Positions 34,955 through 44,066 of a stretch of 64,000 nucleotides of DNA are shown piece after piece (position 1 is the stretch's first letter; each line of letters opens with the position of its first letter). A program made the translations under genes and the position numbers. This DNA is from Coprococcus comes ATCC 27758 (lineage in GTDB: Bacteria; Bacillota; Clostridia; Lachnospirales; Lachnospiraceae). The DNA lies in contig NZ_CP102277.1 of the NCBI RefSeq assembly GCF_025149785.1, forward strand, positions 1,550,001 through 1,614,000, written 5' to 3'. The notes beneath the pieces were generated by a model, which was not told where the DNA came from, did no database searches, and was given only the letters and a program-made list of their open reading frames with translations.

Positions 34955-34993
34955 GGACATATACTGAGGTAGAGGTATATGTCCTTTTTGTTT
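34955..34993 (+). terminator. Terminator of the his operon
   Basis: GGACATATAC (34955-34964) pairs with GTATATGTCC (34975-34984), then TTTTTGTTT. Strong. Confidence 0.92.
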
Positions 34994-35153
34994 GTCTGAA
35001 ATTGGGAAAGAACTTTCTGGTAAATGAAAAGAACTACCTGCCAAAGGTGCGCACTCGCGCAAAGAAGAATGTTGCAAGCAACTGCGTTCGGTGTAGAATG
35101 CGCCGAGACACATTCATTTTAATTGGATGCTTTAGCAGAAGGGAGAGATTGGA

Positions 35154-35594
35154 ATGAACGAATCACAGGAACGCCGCGAGGAGTTGCTTAGGATGTCACG
35201 TCAAAAATGGAGAAAAGGCAGCATCCCGGCGGTGCATCCAAGGTATCAGCATGTATACAGGGGATTATATGGAGAACATTCTTCAGAAGAAAATGGCGGA
35301 AGCAGTTTCTTTGCACGGATGTTTATCAGTTTCCTTATCTTTGGGATGTTTGTGGCGGCAGATTATACAGGAGAGAAAATCTGGAAATATACACCCTCGC
35401 AGATCGTGTCACAGATTGAGTACCAACCGGATATTATGACTGGGAACTGGTAAGAGAAGATAGGAAAGCAGTTCTATGGCGGAGACGGACTTGTAGAAAA
35501 AGGTGTAGAAAATACAATCCGCAATATCGGAGAGCTTGCAAAGAAGGGAATGCGTGAAACGGATAAGACGATCATCCAGATCATAACAAGGTAA
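35154..35594 (+). pseudogene. Small membrane protein gene split by an in-frame stop
   Basis: ATG 35154 (GGGAGAG upstream) encodes 99 residues with a membrane helix (about 52-72, FFARMFISFLIFGMFVAAD) up to TAA at 35451-35453. The same frame then continues for 46 codons to a TAA at 35592, and those codons read as protein (GKQFYGGDGLVEKGVENTIR). The intact form would be about 146 residues with the stop replacing one codon (CAA to TAA would fit). Nonsense mutation, sequencing error or readthrough are possible. Function unknown. Confidence 0.6.
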
Positions 35595-35680
35595 CTTATT
35601 GACAAAGTAATATGAACTGGAATCATAAATATAGAAATTGTGTATTTTTACTAAAAAAACACCACATATGGTTTAATTTA

Positions 35681-35689
35681 TGCTATAAT
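35681..35689 (+). promoter_or_regulatory. Extended -10 promoter of first NlpC/P60 gene
   Basis: TGCTATAAT (hexamer 35684-35689) with poor -35. The leader to 35840 is AT-rich and holds TTTTTGAA-AAC-TTCAAAAA and ATGAAAC/GTTTCAT hairpins plus two TTAATGCA repeats. No known riboswitch recognised. Confidence 0.6.
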
Positions 35690-35840
35690 TAAAAATAATC
35701 AAATAAAAGATGAATGAAACCCCTAAATTTAATGTTTCATACATTTTATTAATGCAATTGTTAATGCAAAGAAGAATTTTTTGAAAACTTCAAAAATTAA
35801 CATACAACTTATAGTCTATTTACGAGAGGAGGATCAATTA

Positions 35841-38486
35841 TTGAAGTTTAGGAACAAATTTATAGCAAAAAGGATCGGGACAAAGACACTGGCAAGTCTT
35901 CTGGCATTTGGAATGGCTCTTGGTTCGCCAATGGCGGCATTTGCCGATGATGGGGAAACGGTCGTTGTAGCAGAGAATACAGTGCAGGCAAAAAAGACAG
36001 ATGGATCGGAAGCATTTGTGAGTGTATCTGATTGTGTACGGGGAATGATGGAAAGCGGAGCAGTCAGGCTGAATAATGAAACCGGCTATCTGGAAGATAC
36101 CTCGACTGGTCAGAAAGTGGATCCGGAGACAGGCGAACGCCTGACAGAGACACCGGATGTTCCGGAGACACCAGCCATACCGGACACCCCTGGAAATCAA
36201 GAAAATCCAGAGTCACCGGGAACCCCGGAGAATCCAGAAAACCCAAAGGTTCCGGAAAAACCGGACACTCCGGGAACTCCAGAGACACCGGAAAAACCGG
36301 ACACTCCGGAAAATCCAGGGGCACCGGAAAAACCGGACACTCCGGGAACTCCAGAGACACCGGAAAAACCAGAAACTCCAGAAAAGCCGGATACTCCGGG
36401 AACTCCAGAGACACCGGAAAAACCAGGCACTCCGGAAAATCCGGATAGCCCGGATTCCGGCAAATCCGATTCAAAAGATCCGATTCAGACACCGGATACT
36501 GATAAGGCAGATTCTTCCGAAGACCGGAAAGATACAAAGACCGACCCAATTCCGGGAAGTGAGATCGACCATACACAGGAGATCAGCAAAGCAGAAGAAG
36601 CAGCCGGTCAGAACGAATCAAAAACTGCAGTCAGTAATTCTGAACTGATCAGCCGTCAGCAGATTGTGAAGCAGCCAGAGATGGTAGAGGATTTCCGTTT
36701 CTGGACTGTGGCAAGAAAATATGCATTTGCCAGAACAGCGATCAATGTACGGGAGGAAATTCCGGAAGCTGCAGATGGCAGGGCAGATACTTCCGAGGAA
36801 GCCAAAGAAGCAGAGCTTGAAGCGGCAAAAAAAGATGCAAAAGAGCTGAGAGCCGGATTTGATATAGAGAATCAAAAATACAACACGAAAAAAGTGAAAC
36901 GTACAAAAACGACAAAAGGTGTAAAAAAATCTACACAGATCAAACTGACCGGACTCAACATTTTTTCATCAGCGAAATTAAAGACAGAGGCGTCGAATCA
37001 GACCAATCTGAAAGCTGGAAAAAGAGCTGAAGCAGCAAGGCAGGCTGAGAAGGATCTGCAGAAGCAGAAAGAAGAACAGGCGGCAAAAGTGACTGCTGAC
37101 CTGGCAGCACAGCAGATGGAAGAAAAGGTCCGCTCGGTCGGAACGATTTCGCAGGACGGGCTTCTTTATATTTTGAAAGAAGAAGACAATGGCTGGTTGT
37201 ATGTGGAATCCGGTAATGTCAGGGGATTTGTAAAGGCGTCTGAAATTTATACGGAAGATGCGGCACAGGAACTTCTGGATGTCTATCAGACACAGGCCAG
37301 GTTAAAAGCTTCCAAAGAAAACAAAGACTATACCGGAATCGAGGGAACCGCAAAGACGGCACAGGCACTGATAGATGCAAAAGATAATCAGGCATATACC
37401 TATCTCCGCGCGACGGTGAAGCAGACGGTTGCAGATAAAGAACCGGCACTGGTAAGCGATCAGCTAGATACCGATAAAAAAGGAATCTTGAATATTCAAG
37501 AAGAGAAGAATGCGGATTCCAGAGTTGTCGGAACAATGACAGCAGGAGAGCTCTGCTACATTCTCGCAGATGAGGATTCAGACTGGGTTTATGTAGAATC
37601 CGGAGATGTCAGAGGCTTTGCGGAAAAGAAGTATTTGAAATCAGACGCTGAAACCAAAGCACAGGTGACAGAAAGAGGAGCTGATGCCTATTCAATGGCA
37701 GAGGAAAACATGGATCCGGAAGATAATAAAGCTCTTTACTATACGCTGACTTCTACAAAAGAAGGAACGCCGAGTGGTGAAATCCGCCAGTCAATGATTG
37801 AATATGCATCCCAGTTTGTCGGTAATCCTTATGTGTGGGGCGGAACCAGTCTGACAAACGGAGCAGACTGTTCCGGATTTGTACAGCAGATTTACAAGGC
37901 TTACGGATATGATCTTCCGCGTGTTGCCGAGGATCAGAGCCAGTATGGGACCAAGATTCCAGTAGAAGACGCACAGCCTGGAGACCTGATCTTCTATGCA
38001 AAGAACGGTTATGTATATCATGTTGTGATGTATGCCGGAGATGGAAAGACCATCGAAGCTGCAAATGAAGATGTTGGAATTATTTACGGAACTGTTTACG
38101 ACAAAGATGCAGTATGGGCGACCCGGATTCTGGACGATCATTATACTGTTGCAGGTGGCGGAATCGGAACAGTCAATGCGACAGAAGAGATGTACGGCGC
38201 AGATCTTGGCAATTTTACGATTACATATTACTGTGCATGTGAAATCTGCTGTAACAAAGCAGACGGGATTACAGCAACCGGAACCCCAGTCATTGAGGGA
38301 CAGACCATTGCGGTGGATCCGAGTGTAATCCCTTACGGAACAAAAGTCATCATCGGCGGACATGTATTTACTGCTGAAGACTGTGGTGGTGCGATCAAGA
38401 AAAACCACATTGATGTCTATGTAAACAGCCATGAAGAAGCACTTGCTCTCGGCGTGACGAATGCAGAAGTATATCTGGTTAAATAA
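35841..38486 (+). CDS. Secreted NlpC/P60 - 3D domain cell-wall hydrolase with Pro-rich linker
   Basis: 881 residues from TTG 35841 behind GAGGAGG. Signal peptide (cleavage near AFA-DD, about residue 35). Order: N-terminal unknown part, Pro-rich PxxP repeats (about 100-210, unit like PDTPGTPETPEKP), a conserved EDFRFWTVARKYAFA block, two SH3-like domains (about 433-475 and 547-590), NlpC/P60 peptidase (about 650-765: Cys in GADCSGFVQQIY, His in YHVVMYAGDG) and a C-terminal 3D domain (about 790-881) with all three Asp (VDPSVIP, AEDCGGAIK, HIDVYV). Cleaves peptidoglycan stem peptides, extracellular. First of a tandem pair. Confidence 0.93.
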   Translation: MKFRNKFIAKRIGTKTLASLLAFGMALGSPMAAFADDGETVVVAENTVQAKKTDGSEAFVSVSDCVRGMMESGAVRLNNETGYLEDTSTGQKVDPETGERLTETPDVPETPAIPDTPGNQENPESPGTPENPENPKVPEKPDTPGTPETPEKPDTPENPGAPEKPDTPGTPETPEKPETPEKPDTPGTPETPEKPGTPENPDSPDSGKSDSKDPIQTPDTDKADSSEDRKDTKTDPIPGSEIDHTQEISKAEEAAGQNESKTAVSNSELISRQQIVKQPEMVEDFRFWTVARKYAFARTAINVREEIPEAADGRADTSEEAKEAELEAAKKDAKELRAGFDIENQKYNTKKVKRTKTTKGVKKSTQIKLTGLNIFSSAKLKTEASNQTNLKAGKRAEAARQAEKDLQKQKEEQAAKVTADLAAQQMEEKVRSVGTISQDGLLYILKEEDNGWLYVESGNVRGFVKASEIYTEDAAQELLDVYQTQARLKASKENKDYTGIEGTAKTAQALIDAKDNQAYTYLRATVKQTVADKEPALVSDQLDTDKKGILNIQEEKNADSRVVGTMTAGELCYILADEDSDWVYVESGDVRGFAEKKYLKSDAETKAQVTERGADAYSMAEENMDPEDNKALYYTLTSTKEGTPSGEIRQSMIEYASQFVGNPYVWGGTSLTNGADCSGFVQQIYKAYGYDLPRVAEDQSQYGTKIPVEDAQPGDLIFYAKNGYVYHVVMYAGDGKTIEAANEDVGIIYGTVYDKDAVWATRILDDHYTVAGGGIGTVNATEEMYGADLGNFTITYYCACEICCNKADGITATGTPVIEGQTIAVDPSVIPYGTKVIIGGHVFTAEDCGGAIKKNHIDVYVNSHEEALALGVTNAEVYLVK
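36160..36455 (+). repeat. Proline-rich repeat tract in coding region
   Basis: Imperfect tandem units encoding PDTPGTPETPEKP, PENPGAPEKP and similar, based on near-identical codons. A wall-spanning linker in the protein. Not a CRISPR: the repeat is continuous and coding. Confidence 0.9.
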
Positions 38487-38542
38487 AAATTAAGCGAAGG
38501 ATAATTTGTTCTTTCGGAGTTTATCTAAAGCCATAAAAACAG

Positions 38543-38586
38543 GGAAATGTTCTGACGTAAAATATGTCAGGACATTTCCTTTTTTT
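38543..38586 (+). terminator. Terminator between the two hydrolase genes
   Basis: A 14-bp stem (GGAAATGTTCTGAC / GTCAGGACATTTCC) with loop GTAAAATAT, then seven T. Ends the first hydrolase transcript, so the second has its own promoter in 38587-38758, where TTGAAA and TTTAAT at 18 bases apart are the best candidates. Confidence 0.92.
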
Positions 38587-38758
38587 CATTTTACCAAAAT
38601 ATTTTCCGAAAGAAATTACTCTCTGAGTTTGAAAAATTTTATCAGAAATATTTTTAATGAAATATGGACGGTTTTGTCAAAGAGTAGTAAAATAAAAATG
38701 TCGCGTTTCGACTAAAAGGACTGCATTTTACAGAATTTGTAAGAAGGAGCAACAGATT

Positions 38759-41059
38759 TTGAAATATAGAAATATACAGGTAGCAAAAAGGACAGGAGCA
38801 AAAATTCTAGCAGGATTACTTGTTTTCGGACTTACTTTTAGCGCTCCGGCAACAGCTTGGGCGGCAGAGGGCGGTCTTACAGAGGTTACTTCTAATGAAT
38901 CAGAAAATGGAGAAAAATTACAGGCAAAATCCATTGATGGGCGTGATACACTTACAGAAGTATCAGATCTTGTCCTGGAGATGATTCATAATGAAGAAAT
39001 AAGATACAATGAAGAGACTGGATATCTGGAAGATACCGGTCTGCGTGATGCAGCGAAAACAGGATGGAAGGTTGATCCGATAACAGGGGATGAAGTAGAA
39101 GTAATCCCGGCTAACCCGGATGTGCCGGTTACGCCGGAGCAACCGACAGATCCGGCCAATCCGGATACACCACAGCAGCCTTCGGATGGCAATGTGAACA
39201 ATGAACAGCAGCCTTCGGAAGACCAGACAGAAGGCTCAGAAGAAAACAAAGCGCAGGAGCAGGAAAAAAATGCGCAGGATAGCGAACACAAGATGACCAA
39301 TGAAGAACTGGTCAAGAGACAGCAGATCGTCAGTCTTCCGGAATACGAAGAAGATTTCCGTTTCTGGACAGTTGCGAGAAAATATGCATTTGCAAAGACA
39401 AAGATCAGCATACGTGAGGCAATTCCGGAAGATATCAGTGGAGCCGTTGATACTGATCGGACAGAAAGTGATATTCAGGAAGCAACAGCTGATGCTAAAA
39501 AACTGTTTCATAAGGAAACTTCTGTAAAGGCGAAGAAATCAAAGACGAAAACGGAAAAGAAAGTACAGCTTAATACATTTTCTGCCGGGACATTAAAAAA
39601 CACAGCAGACACTTCGGAAAAGAAGTCATCCTTAAACTCGGATACTGCCGTAGCATTGCAGGATGATACTTTAAATGCGTCCCTTGCATCCCGGCAGTTG
39701 GCCGAAAAGGTGCGTTCTGTCGGAGAAATTTCACAGGATGGACTTCTCTACATTCTGAAAGAAGAAAAGAATGGATGGCTGTATGTAGAATCCGGAAAGG
39801 TCAGAGGATTTGTAAAAGAATCCGAGCTTTATACCGGAGATGCCGCACAGGTACTGCTGAGTGGATACCAGAAGCAGGCAAAAAAAGCTGCAAAAAAAGC
39901 CAAGAGTGCATATACTGGAATCGAAGGGACAGCATCTCTTGCAAAAGAAACGGTTCCGGCAAATGAAAATCAGGCATTTACCCATGTACGTGCAACCGTA
40001 AATCAGACACTGGCTACGAAAAAATATGCACTGGCAGATGCATCAAAGTCGGATGGAACTGTAGCAATCCAGGAAGAGGCAAATGGACAGTCACGTGTGA
40101 TCGGAACCATGTCCCAGGGTAATCTGTGTTATATCCTTGCGGATGCAGAGAAAGACTGGATCTATGTGGAGTCCGGGGATGTCCGAGGGTTTGTCTCTAA
40201 AGAGGCTGTTCAGACTGGAGATGAAGTAAAAGCGCAGGTAGAAGCAGCAGGCGAAGGTGCTTACCAGACAGCTACAGAACTGATCGCACCGGAAGATAAC
40301 CAGGCACTTTATTATAGTTATGCTTCTGTAAAGCCGGGAACACCGGGGAATGCGATCCGCCAGGCAATGCTGGATTTTGCCGCACAGTTCATTGGCAATC
40401 CTTATGTATGGGGCGGTACAAGCCTGACAGAAGGGGCGGACTGCTCCGGATTTGTACAGCAGATCTATAAGAATTTTGGCTATAATCTGCCAAGAGTAGC
40501 CGAAGATCAGAGCCAGTATGGAACCAAGATTCCGGTTGAAGACGCACAGCCGGGGGATTTGATTTTCTATGCAAAAGATGGTTATGTCCATCATGTTGTG
40601 ATGTATGCAGGAGACGGAAAGACCATCGAAGCTGCAAATGAAGACCAGGGAATCATTTCCGGAACGGTATATATTCCGGAAGCTGTCTGGGCAACCAGAA
40701 TCCTGGAAGAAAATTATAATCTGGAAGGCACGGATGTGAACGAACAGAACGCTACAGCCGAACAGTATGGAGACAGTATTGGAGAGTATACCATTGATTA
40801 TTATTGTTCCTGCGAGACTTGCCGTGCGAAGGCAAACAAAGTCAAAGCAACCGGAACTCCGGTTGTTGAAGGGCAGACTATTGCGGTTGACCCGGATGAG
40901 ATTCCGTATGGAACAAAGGTGATCATTGACGGACATGTATTTACTGCTGAAGATTACGATACTTCCGGCAAAGAAAAACATATCAGTATCTATGTCAATG
41001 AGCATGAGACTGCACAGAAGCTGAATGAGAAGAAGGCAGAAGTACATCTGGTGAAATAA
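38759..41059 (+). CDS. Second NlpC/P60 - 3D domain cell-wall hydrolase
   Basis: 766 residues, TTG start at 38759 (AGAAGGAG upstream). Same plan as the preceding gene: signal peptide (cut near AWAA-EG), short Pro-rich part, EDFRFWTVARKYAFA block, two SH3-like domains (about 319-360, 434-475), NlpC/P60 (about 534-650: GADCSGFVQQIYKNFGY, HHVVMYAGDG), 3D domain (about 677-766). Differences: a much shorter linker and a changed 3D motif, AEDYDTSGKEKHISIYV, lacking GGAIK and the third Asp. Likely a duplicated hydrolase with diverging wall attachment or activity. Ends at a strong terminator. Confidence 0.93.
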   Translation: MKYRNIQVAKRTGAKILAGLLVFGLTFSAPATAWAAEGGLTEVTSNESENGEKLQAKSIDGRDTLTEVSDLVLEMIHNEEIRYNEETGYLEDTGLRDAAKTGWKVDPITGDEVEVIPANPDVPVTPEQPTDPANPDTPQQPSDGNVNNEQQPSEDQTEGSEENKAQEQEKNAQDSEHKMTNEELVKRQQIVSLPEYEEDFRFWTVARKYAFAKTKISIREAIPEDISGAVDTDRTESDIQEATADAKKLFHKETSVKAKKSKTKTEKKVQLNTFSAGTLKNTADTSEKKSSLNSDTAVALQDDTLNASLASRQLAEKVRSVGEISQDGLLYILKEEKNGWLYVESGKVRGFVKESELYTGDAAQVLLSGYQKQAKKAAKKAKSAYTGIEGTASLAKETVPANENQAFTHVRATVNQTLATKKYALADASKSDGTVAIQEEANGQSRVIGTMSQGNLCYILADAEKDWIYVESGDVRGFVSKEAVQTGDEVKAQVEAAGEGAYQTATELIAPEDNQALYYSYASVKPGTPGNAIRQAMLDFAAQFIGNPYVWGGTSLTEGADCSGFVQQIYKNFGYNLPRVAEDQSQYGTKIPVEDAQPGDLIFYAKDGYVHHVVMYAGDGKTIEAANEDQGIISGTVYIPEAVWATRILEENYNLEGTDVNEQNATAEQYGDSIGEYTIDYYCSCETCRAKANKVKATGTPVVEGQTIAVDPDEIPYGTKVIIDGHVFTAEDYDTSGKEKHISIYVNEHETAQKLNEKKAEVHLVK

Positions 41060-41088
41060 AGACAATCAAAAAAAGAAATATTAAACAA

Positions 41089-41136
41089 GAAAAACTTCGG
41101 ATCACTGGCGAAAATCCAGAATATCCGAAGTTTTTT
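41089..41136. terminator. Bidirectional terminator
   Basis: AACTTCGGAT (41093-41102) pairs with ATCCGAAGTT (41123-41132). A-run before and T-run after make it work on both strands, for the hydrolase gene and for the AraC gene on the minus strand. Confidence 0.85.
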
Positions 41137-41172
41137 GCATGTCTACACTATTCAGACAAGTCATTCTCCCGG

Positions 41173-42054
41173 CTAATGTTTGATCTTTTTCAGTTTTTCA
41201 TTGTCTGCCTGACATTCGGTCGGGGAAATATGATACATTTTCTTAAAAGCACGAAAAAATGAAGAATAGTCTCCAAAACCGGACTGGACAGCAACCGTTT
41301 TAAGCGGAACATCCTGCCGGATCAGCGAGACCGCAAGTGCCAGCCGTTTCTTTAAAATATACTGATGACAGGTCGTATTCAGTTGTTTCTGAAAAAATTT
41401 GTTCAGACTGCTCTTGCTCATATGGAAAGTACGCGCCAGATCCTCCACACCGATTTCTTTCAGAAAATGCTGATCCAGATAGCGGACGATCTGATTGGTC
41501 TGATCGGATTCGATCTCAATAAATTCGTTGGAATATTTCAGGGCATAGTTAATGACTTTTACCAGAAGACAGGTGGATGCACCACAGGCATAGGTTTCAG
41601 AAAGCTCCCCATAAGAAGCATATTCCCGGTAAAAGGTTTCAAATTCTTCCTCAAAATTACACAGCTTATTGGTAGTATGAAGAAGATGAGGTGTGTCAAT
41701 ATTGAAAACAGATTCCTTAAGGGCCGGAAGCTGGCTTTTCAGATTGGAAATATATGATTTTTCCAGCCATACAGTGATAAAATCATAATAGTTTGCAACG
41801 AGATCACTGGAAGTAAAGTAGTGTGGAATATCCGGTGGAATAACCAGAATATCGCCATTTGTAATAAAATGCCGTTTCTGGCCGATGCGGAACAGAAAAT
41901 CTCCGCTTTTACAAAAGCTGATCTCATAAAATCCGCTTTTGATCATGGAAAGATCTTCCATCAGATATCCTTTGTGGTGCGTGCATTTTACATGGCGCAG
42001 CTGACGTTTGCCGGACAGCTGCATTTCAGGGCTTTGCTCATATAATTTTTTCAT
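41173..42054 (-). CDS. AraC-family transcriptional regulator
   Basis: 293 residues, ATG 42054. N-terminal cupin-like sensing domain (about 30-150: GQKRHFITNGDILVIPPDIP), C-terminal double HTH (about 190-285: VEDLARTFHMSKSSLNKFFQ and AVQSGFGDYSSFFRAFKKMY). Divergent from the peptide importer operon, which it probably controls; the ligand may be a peptide or the imported compound (inference). Minus-strand TATAAT at 42107-42102. Confidence 0.92.
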   Translation of the reverse strand: MKKLYEQSPEMQLSGKRQLRHVKCTHHKGYLMEDLSMIKSGFYEISFCKSGDFLFRIGQKRHFITNGDILVIPPDIPHYFTSSDLVANYYDFITVWLEKSYISNLKSQLPALKESVFNIDTPHLLHTTNKLCNFEEEFETFYREYASYGELSETYACGASTCLLVKVINYALKYSNEFIEIESDQTNQIVRYLDQHFLKEIGVEDLARTFHMSKSSLNKFFQKQLNTTCHQYILKKRLALAVSLIRQDVPLKTVAVQSGFGDYSSFFRAFKKMYHISPTECQADNEKLKKIKH

Positions 42055-42377
42055 TTATAAACCTTTCATGTTGAATAAAATTTAACAAATCTTTTGTAAT
42101 CATTATACAATACACATTGCAAAAAAGGTAAAAGAAATTGTAAAAAAGTTATATTTTTTACTATAGATAAAAGCAATAAATTGTTAAAAGATACAAAAAT
42201 AACGGGAAATCAACGTTTTCTGGAATTATTGATAAACGATAGCAATAAGTACAAAAATTGATAGAAAAAAGCAATTTGCAAAGAAAAAAACATTTTGGTA
42301 GTATTTTTGAAGAGTTGTTAACGAGGGGATACACAGACAGAACAACTTAAGGAAAATACAATGGAGGAAAAAGGAAA
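42055..42377. promoter_or_regulatory. Divergent control region between araC-type gene and importer
   Basis: 323 bases without a gene. Plus-strand promoter TTGCAA (42276-42281), 17 bases, TAGTAT (42299-42304). Minus-strand TATAAT at 42107-42102. Two AGCAATAA copies (42172-42179 and 42241-42248, 69 bases apart) in similar AT-rich context are candidate AraC-family operator sites. AT-rich overall. Confidence 0.6.
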
Positions 42378-43982
42378 ATGAAAAGAAGAGCACTCGCATT
42401 ATTGTGTGCAGGAATTTTAGCAGTCGGTATGCTTGCCGGATGTGGTGGAAGTTCTGACAAGAAAGACAGCAGCGCAAAGACAGAAGACACGAAGAAAGAG
42501 GCAAAAAGTGATGGGACTTTTACAGTTGCATTGAATTATATGCCAACATCTCTGGAGCCAAGTACAGCCAGTGATGACCAGACCTCTCTGGTTCGTCCGA
42601 TCTTTGAACCATTATTTGTAGAAACAAAGGATGGAATCGAATATTATCTGGCAGATAAGCTTGATATTTCAGAAGATGCCAAAACATACACCATTCATCT
42701 GAATGAGAAAGCAAACTGGAGCGATGGCGAACCGGTTACTGTAGATGATATCTTATTTACAATGAATTATGCCGGAAGAAATTCTGGTGGAAAATCTTCT
42801 TATAATACAATCAATAAACAGGAAGTTGTATTTAACAAAAAAGATGATAAGACACTGGAAATTGTCCTTCCTGAACCATATGCAACTTATACAGCAGCAA
42901 TTGGCAGAATGATGATTTATCCGTCACACGCATTTGACAATGATTATACAAAAGTAGAAGGAAGCGGATACTTTAATTCCACAGATATGGCTACTTCCGG
43001 AGCTTACACGGTAGCAGAGATCAATGATGACAGTATCGTATATACTGCACGTGATGATTATTACAGAGAAACACCGAGCGTTAAGAAAGTTGTTATGAAG
43101 ACGATCGGTTCCGGAAGCACCAAACAGGTTGCATTTGAAAACGGAGAAATCTCTTACATGAGAATTACAACTCCGGAAGAACTGAAAAAATATGAAGGTG
43201 ACGATAATTACAATATCAGCTCCTTCTCAGAAGCAAGACTGAATTACCTGCAGATCAATCCTTACGGACCTGCAAAAGACAAACTTACAGAAGATGCAAG
43301 AAAAGCGATCTTCCTTGCAATCAATGCAGATGAGATCATCGATACCGCATACGGAAGTGACGAACTTGCAACGGTTGCAAACAGTCTTCTGACACCAGAT
43401 CAGTCTCTTTACAACAAAGACTGCAAAGGTTACGAGCAGGATCTTGAAGAAGCAAAGAAACTTGCCAAATCTTCAGGAATCGAAGGAACAACTCTGAAAT
43501 ATGTTTACAATGCAGACCGTCCGAACATGGAAGAAGTTGCAACAGTTCTTCAGCAGCAGCTCGCAGAAATCGGCGTAACGCTTGATGTAGAAGGTCTGGA
43601 TTCCAACGCATTCTTCCAGAGATTCTTCGCAATTATGTTCCAGTCAGGGGAAGAAGATCAGTGGGATCTTGGTACAAATGGATGGGATTCTGAGCGTGGA
43701 AGCAGTCTTGGACAGGCTTACAGCTACATCAACAGCAGCTCCAAAGCATGGGGATTCAGTGATGAAGCCGGACAGCTTGCAGCAAAGGTAAACGCAGCAG
43801 CAGACAAAGACGAAGCAAAGCAGCTTGCAAATGATCTGCAGGATCTGACTTTATCAGAATACTGGGAATACCCACTTACTTACACCAATTATGTGATGGT
43901 ATCTCAGAAAAATGTAACAGGTCTGGATGCAGTACCGGTTGTTCCGGAATTCGTTGATTACCTGAAGATCAAAGTAGACTAA
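42378..43982 (+). CDS. Oligopeptide-type ABC substrate-binding lipoprotein
   Basis: 534 residues, ATG 42378 behind TGGAGGAAAA. Lipoprotein signal with lipobox LAGC (Cys22). SBP family 5 (PF00496) features: LADKLDISEDAKTYTIHL, LNEKANWSDGEPVTVDDI, AIGRMMIYPSHAF. Binds oligopeptides or other family-5 ligands (nickel, dipeptides, glutathione conjugates). First gene of the importer operon; a hairpin follows at 44004. Confidence 0.94.
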   Translation: MKRRALALLCAGILAVGMLAGCGGSSDKKDSSAKTEDTKKEAKSDGTFTVALNYMPTSLEPSTASDDQTSLVRPIFEPLFVETKDGIEYYLADKLDISEDAKTYTIHLNEKANWSDGEPVTVDDILFTMNYAGRNSGGKSSYNTINKQEVVFNKKDDKTLEIVLPEPYATYTAAIGRMMIYPSHAFDNDYTKVEGSGYFNSTDMATSGAYTVAEINDDSIVYTARDDYYRETPSVKKVVMKTIGSGSTKQVAFENGEISYMRITTPEELKKYEGDDNYNISSFSEARLNYLQINPYGPAKDKLTEDARKAIFLAINADEIIDTAYGSDELATVANSLLTPDQSLYNKDCKGYEQDLEEAKKLAKSSGIEGTTLKYVYNADRPNMEEVATVLQQQLAEIGVTLDVEGLDSNAFFQRFFAIMFQSGEEDQWDLGTNGWDSERGSSLGQAYSYINSSSKAWGFSDEAGQLAAKVNAAADKDEAKQLANDLQDLTLSEYWEYPLTYTNYVMVSQKNVTGLDAVPVVPEFVDYLKIKVD

Positions 43983-44003
43983 TTATATTGTATTTTAGCA
44001 GAC

Positions 44004-44050
44004 GAAGAGGGGCTGAAGCACAAGATGACCTTTGTGCCGGTCCCTCTTTT
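44004..44050 (+). terminator. Partial terminator/attenuator inside the importer operon
   Basis: Nested hairpin: GAAGAGGG (from 44004) with CCCTC-TTTT (44042-44050), and inner GCACAA/TTTGTGC. Ends in T's 16 bases before the permease start, consistent with lower expression of the downstream genes than of the binding protein. Confidence 0.6.
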
Positions 44051-44066
44051 AAAGGAGAAAAGAAAT

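Noticed and set aside
35600-35840. c-di-AMP (ydaO) riboswitch before the first hydrolase
   Set aside because: Expected in such genes, but the leader is too short and AT-rich with no conserved core.
36160-36455. Repeated units that resemble a CRISPR or minisatellite
   Set aside because: The units are contiguous, multiples of three and code for PxxP repeats; no spacers.
36064-36648. Long frames on both strands across the Pro-rich tract
   Set aside because: They arise from the repetitive codons of the hydrolase gene and have no ribosome site.
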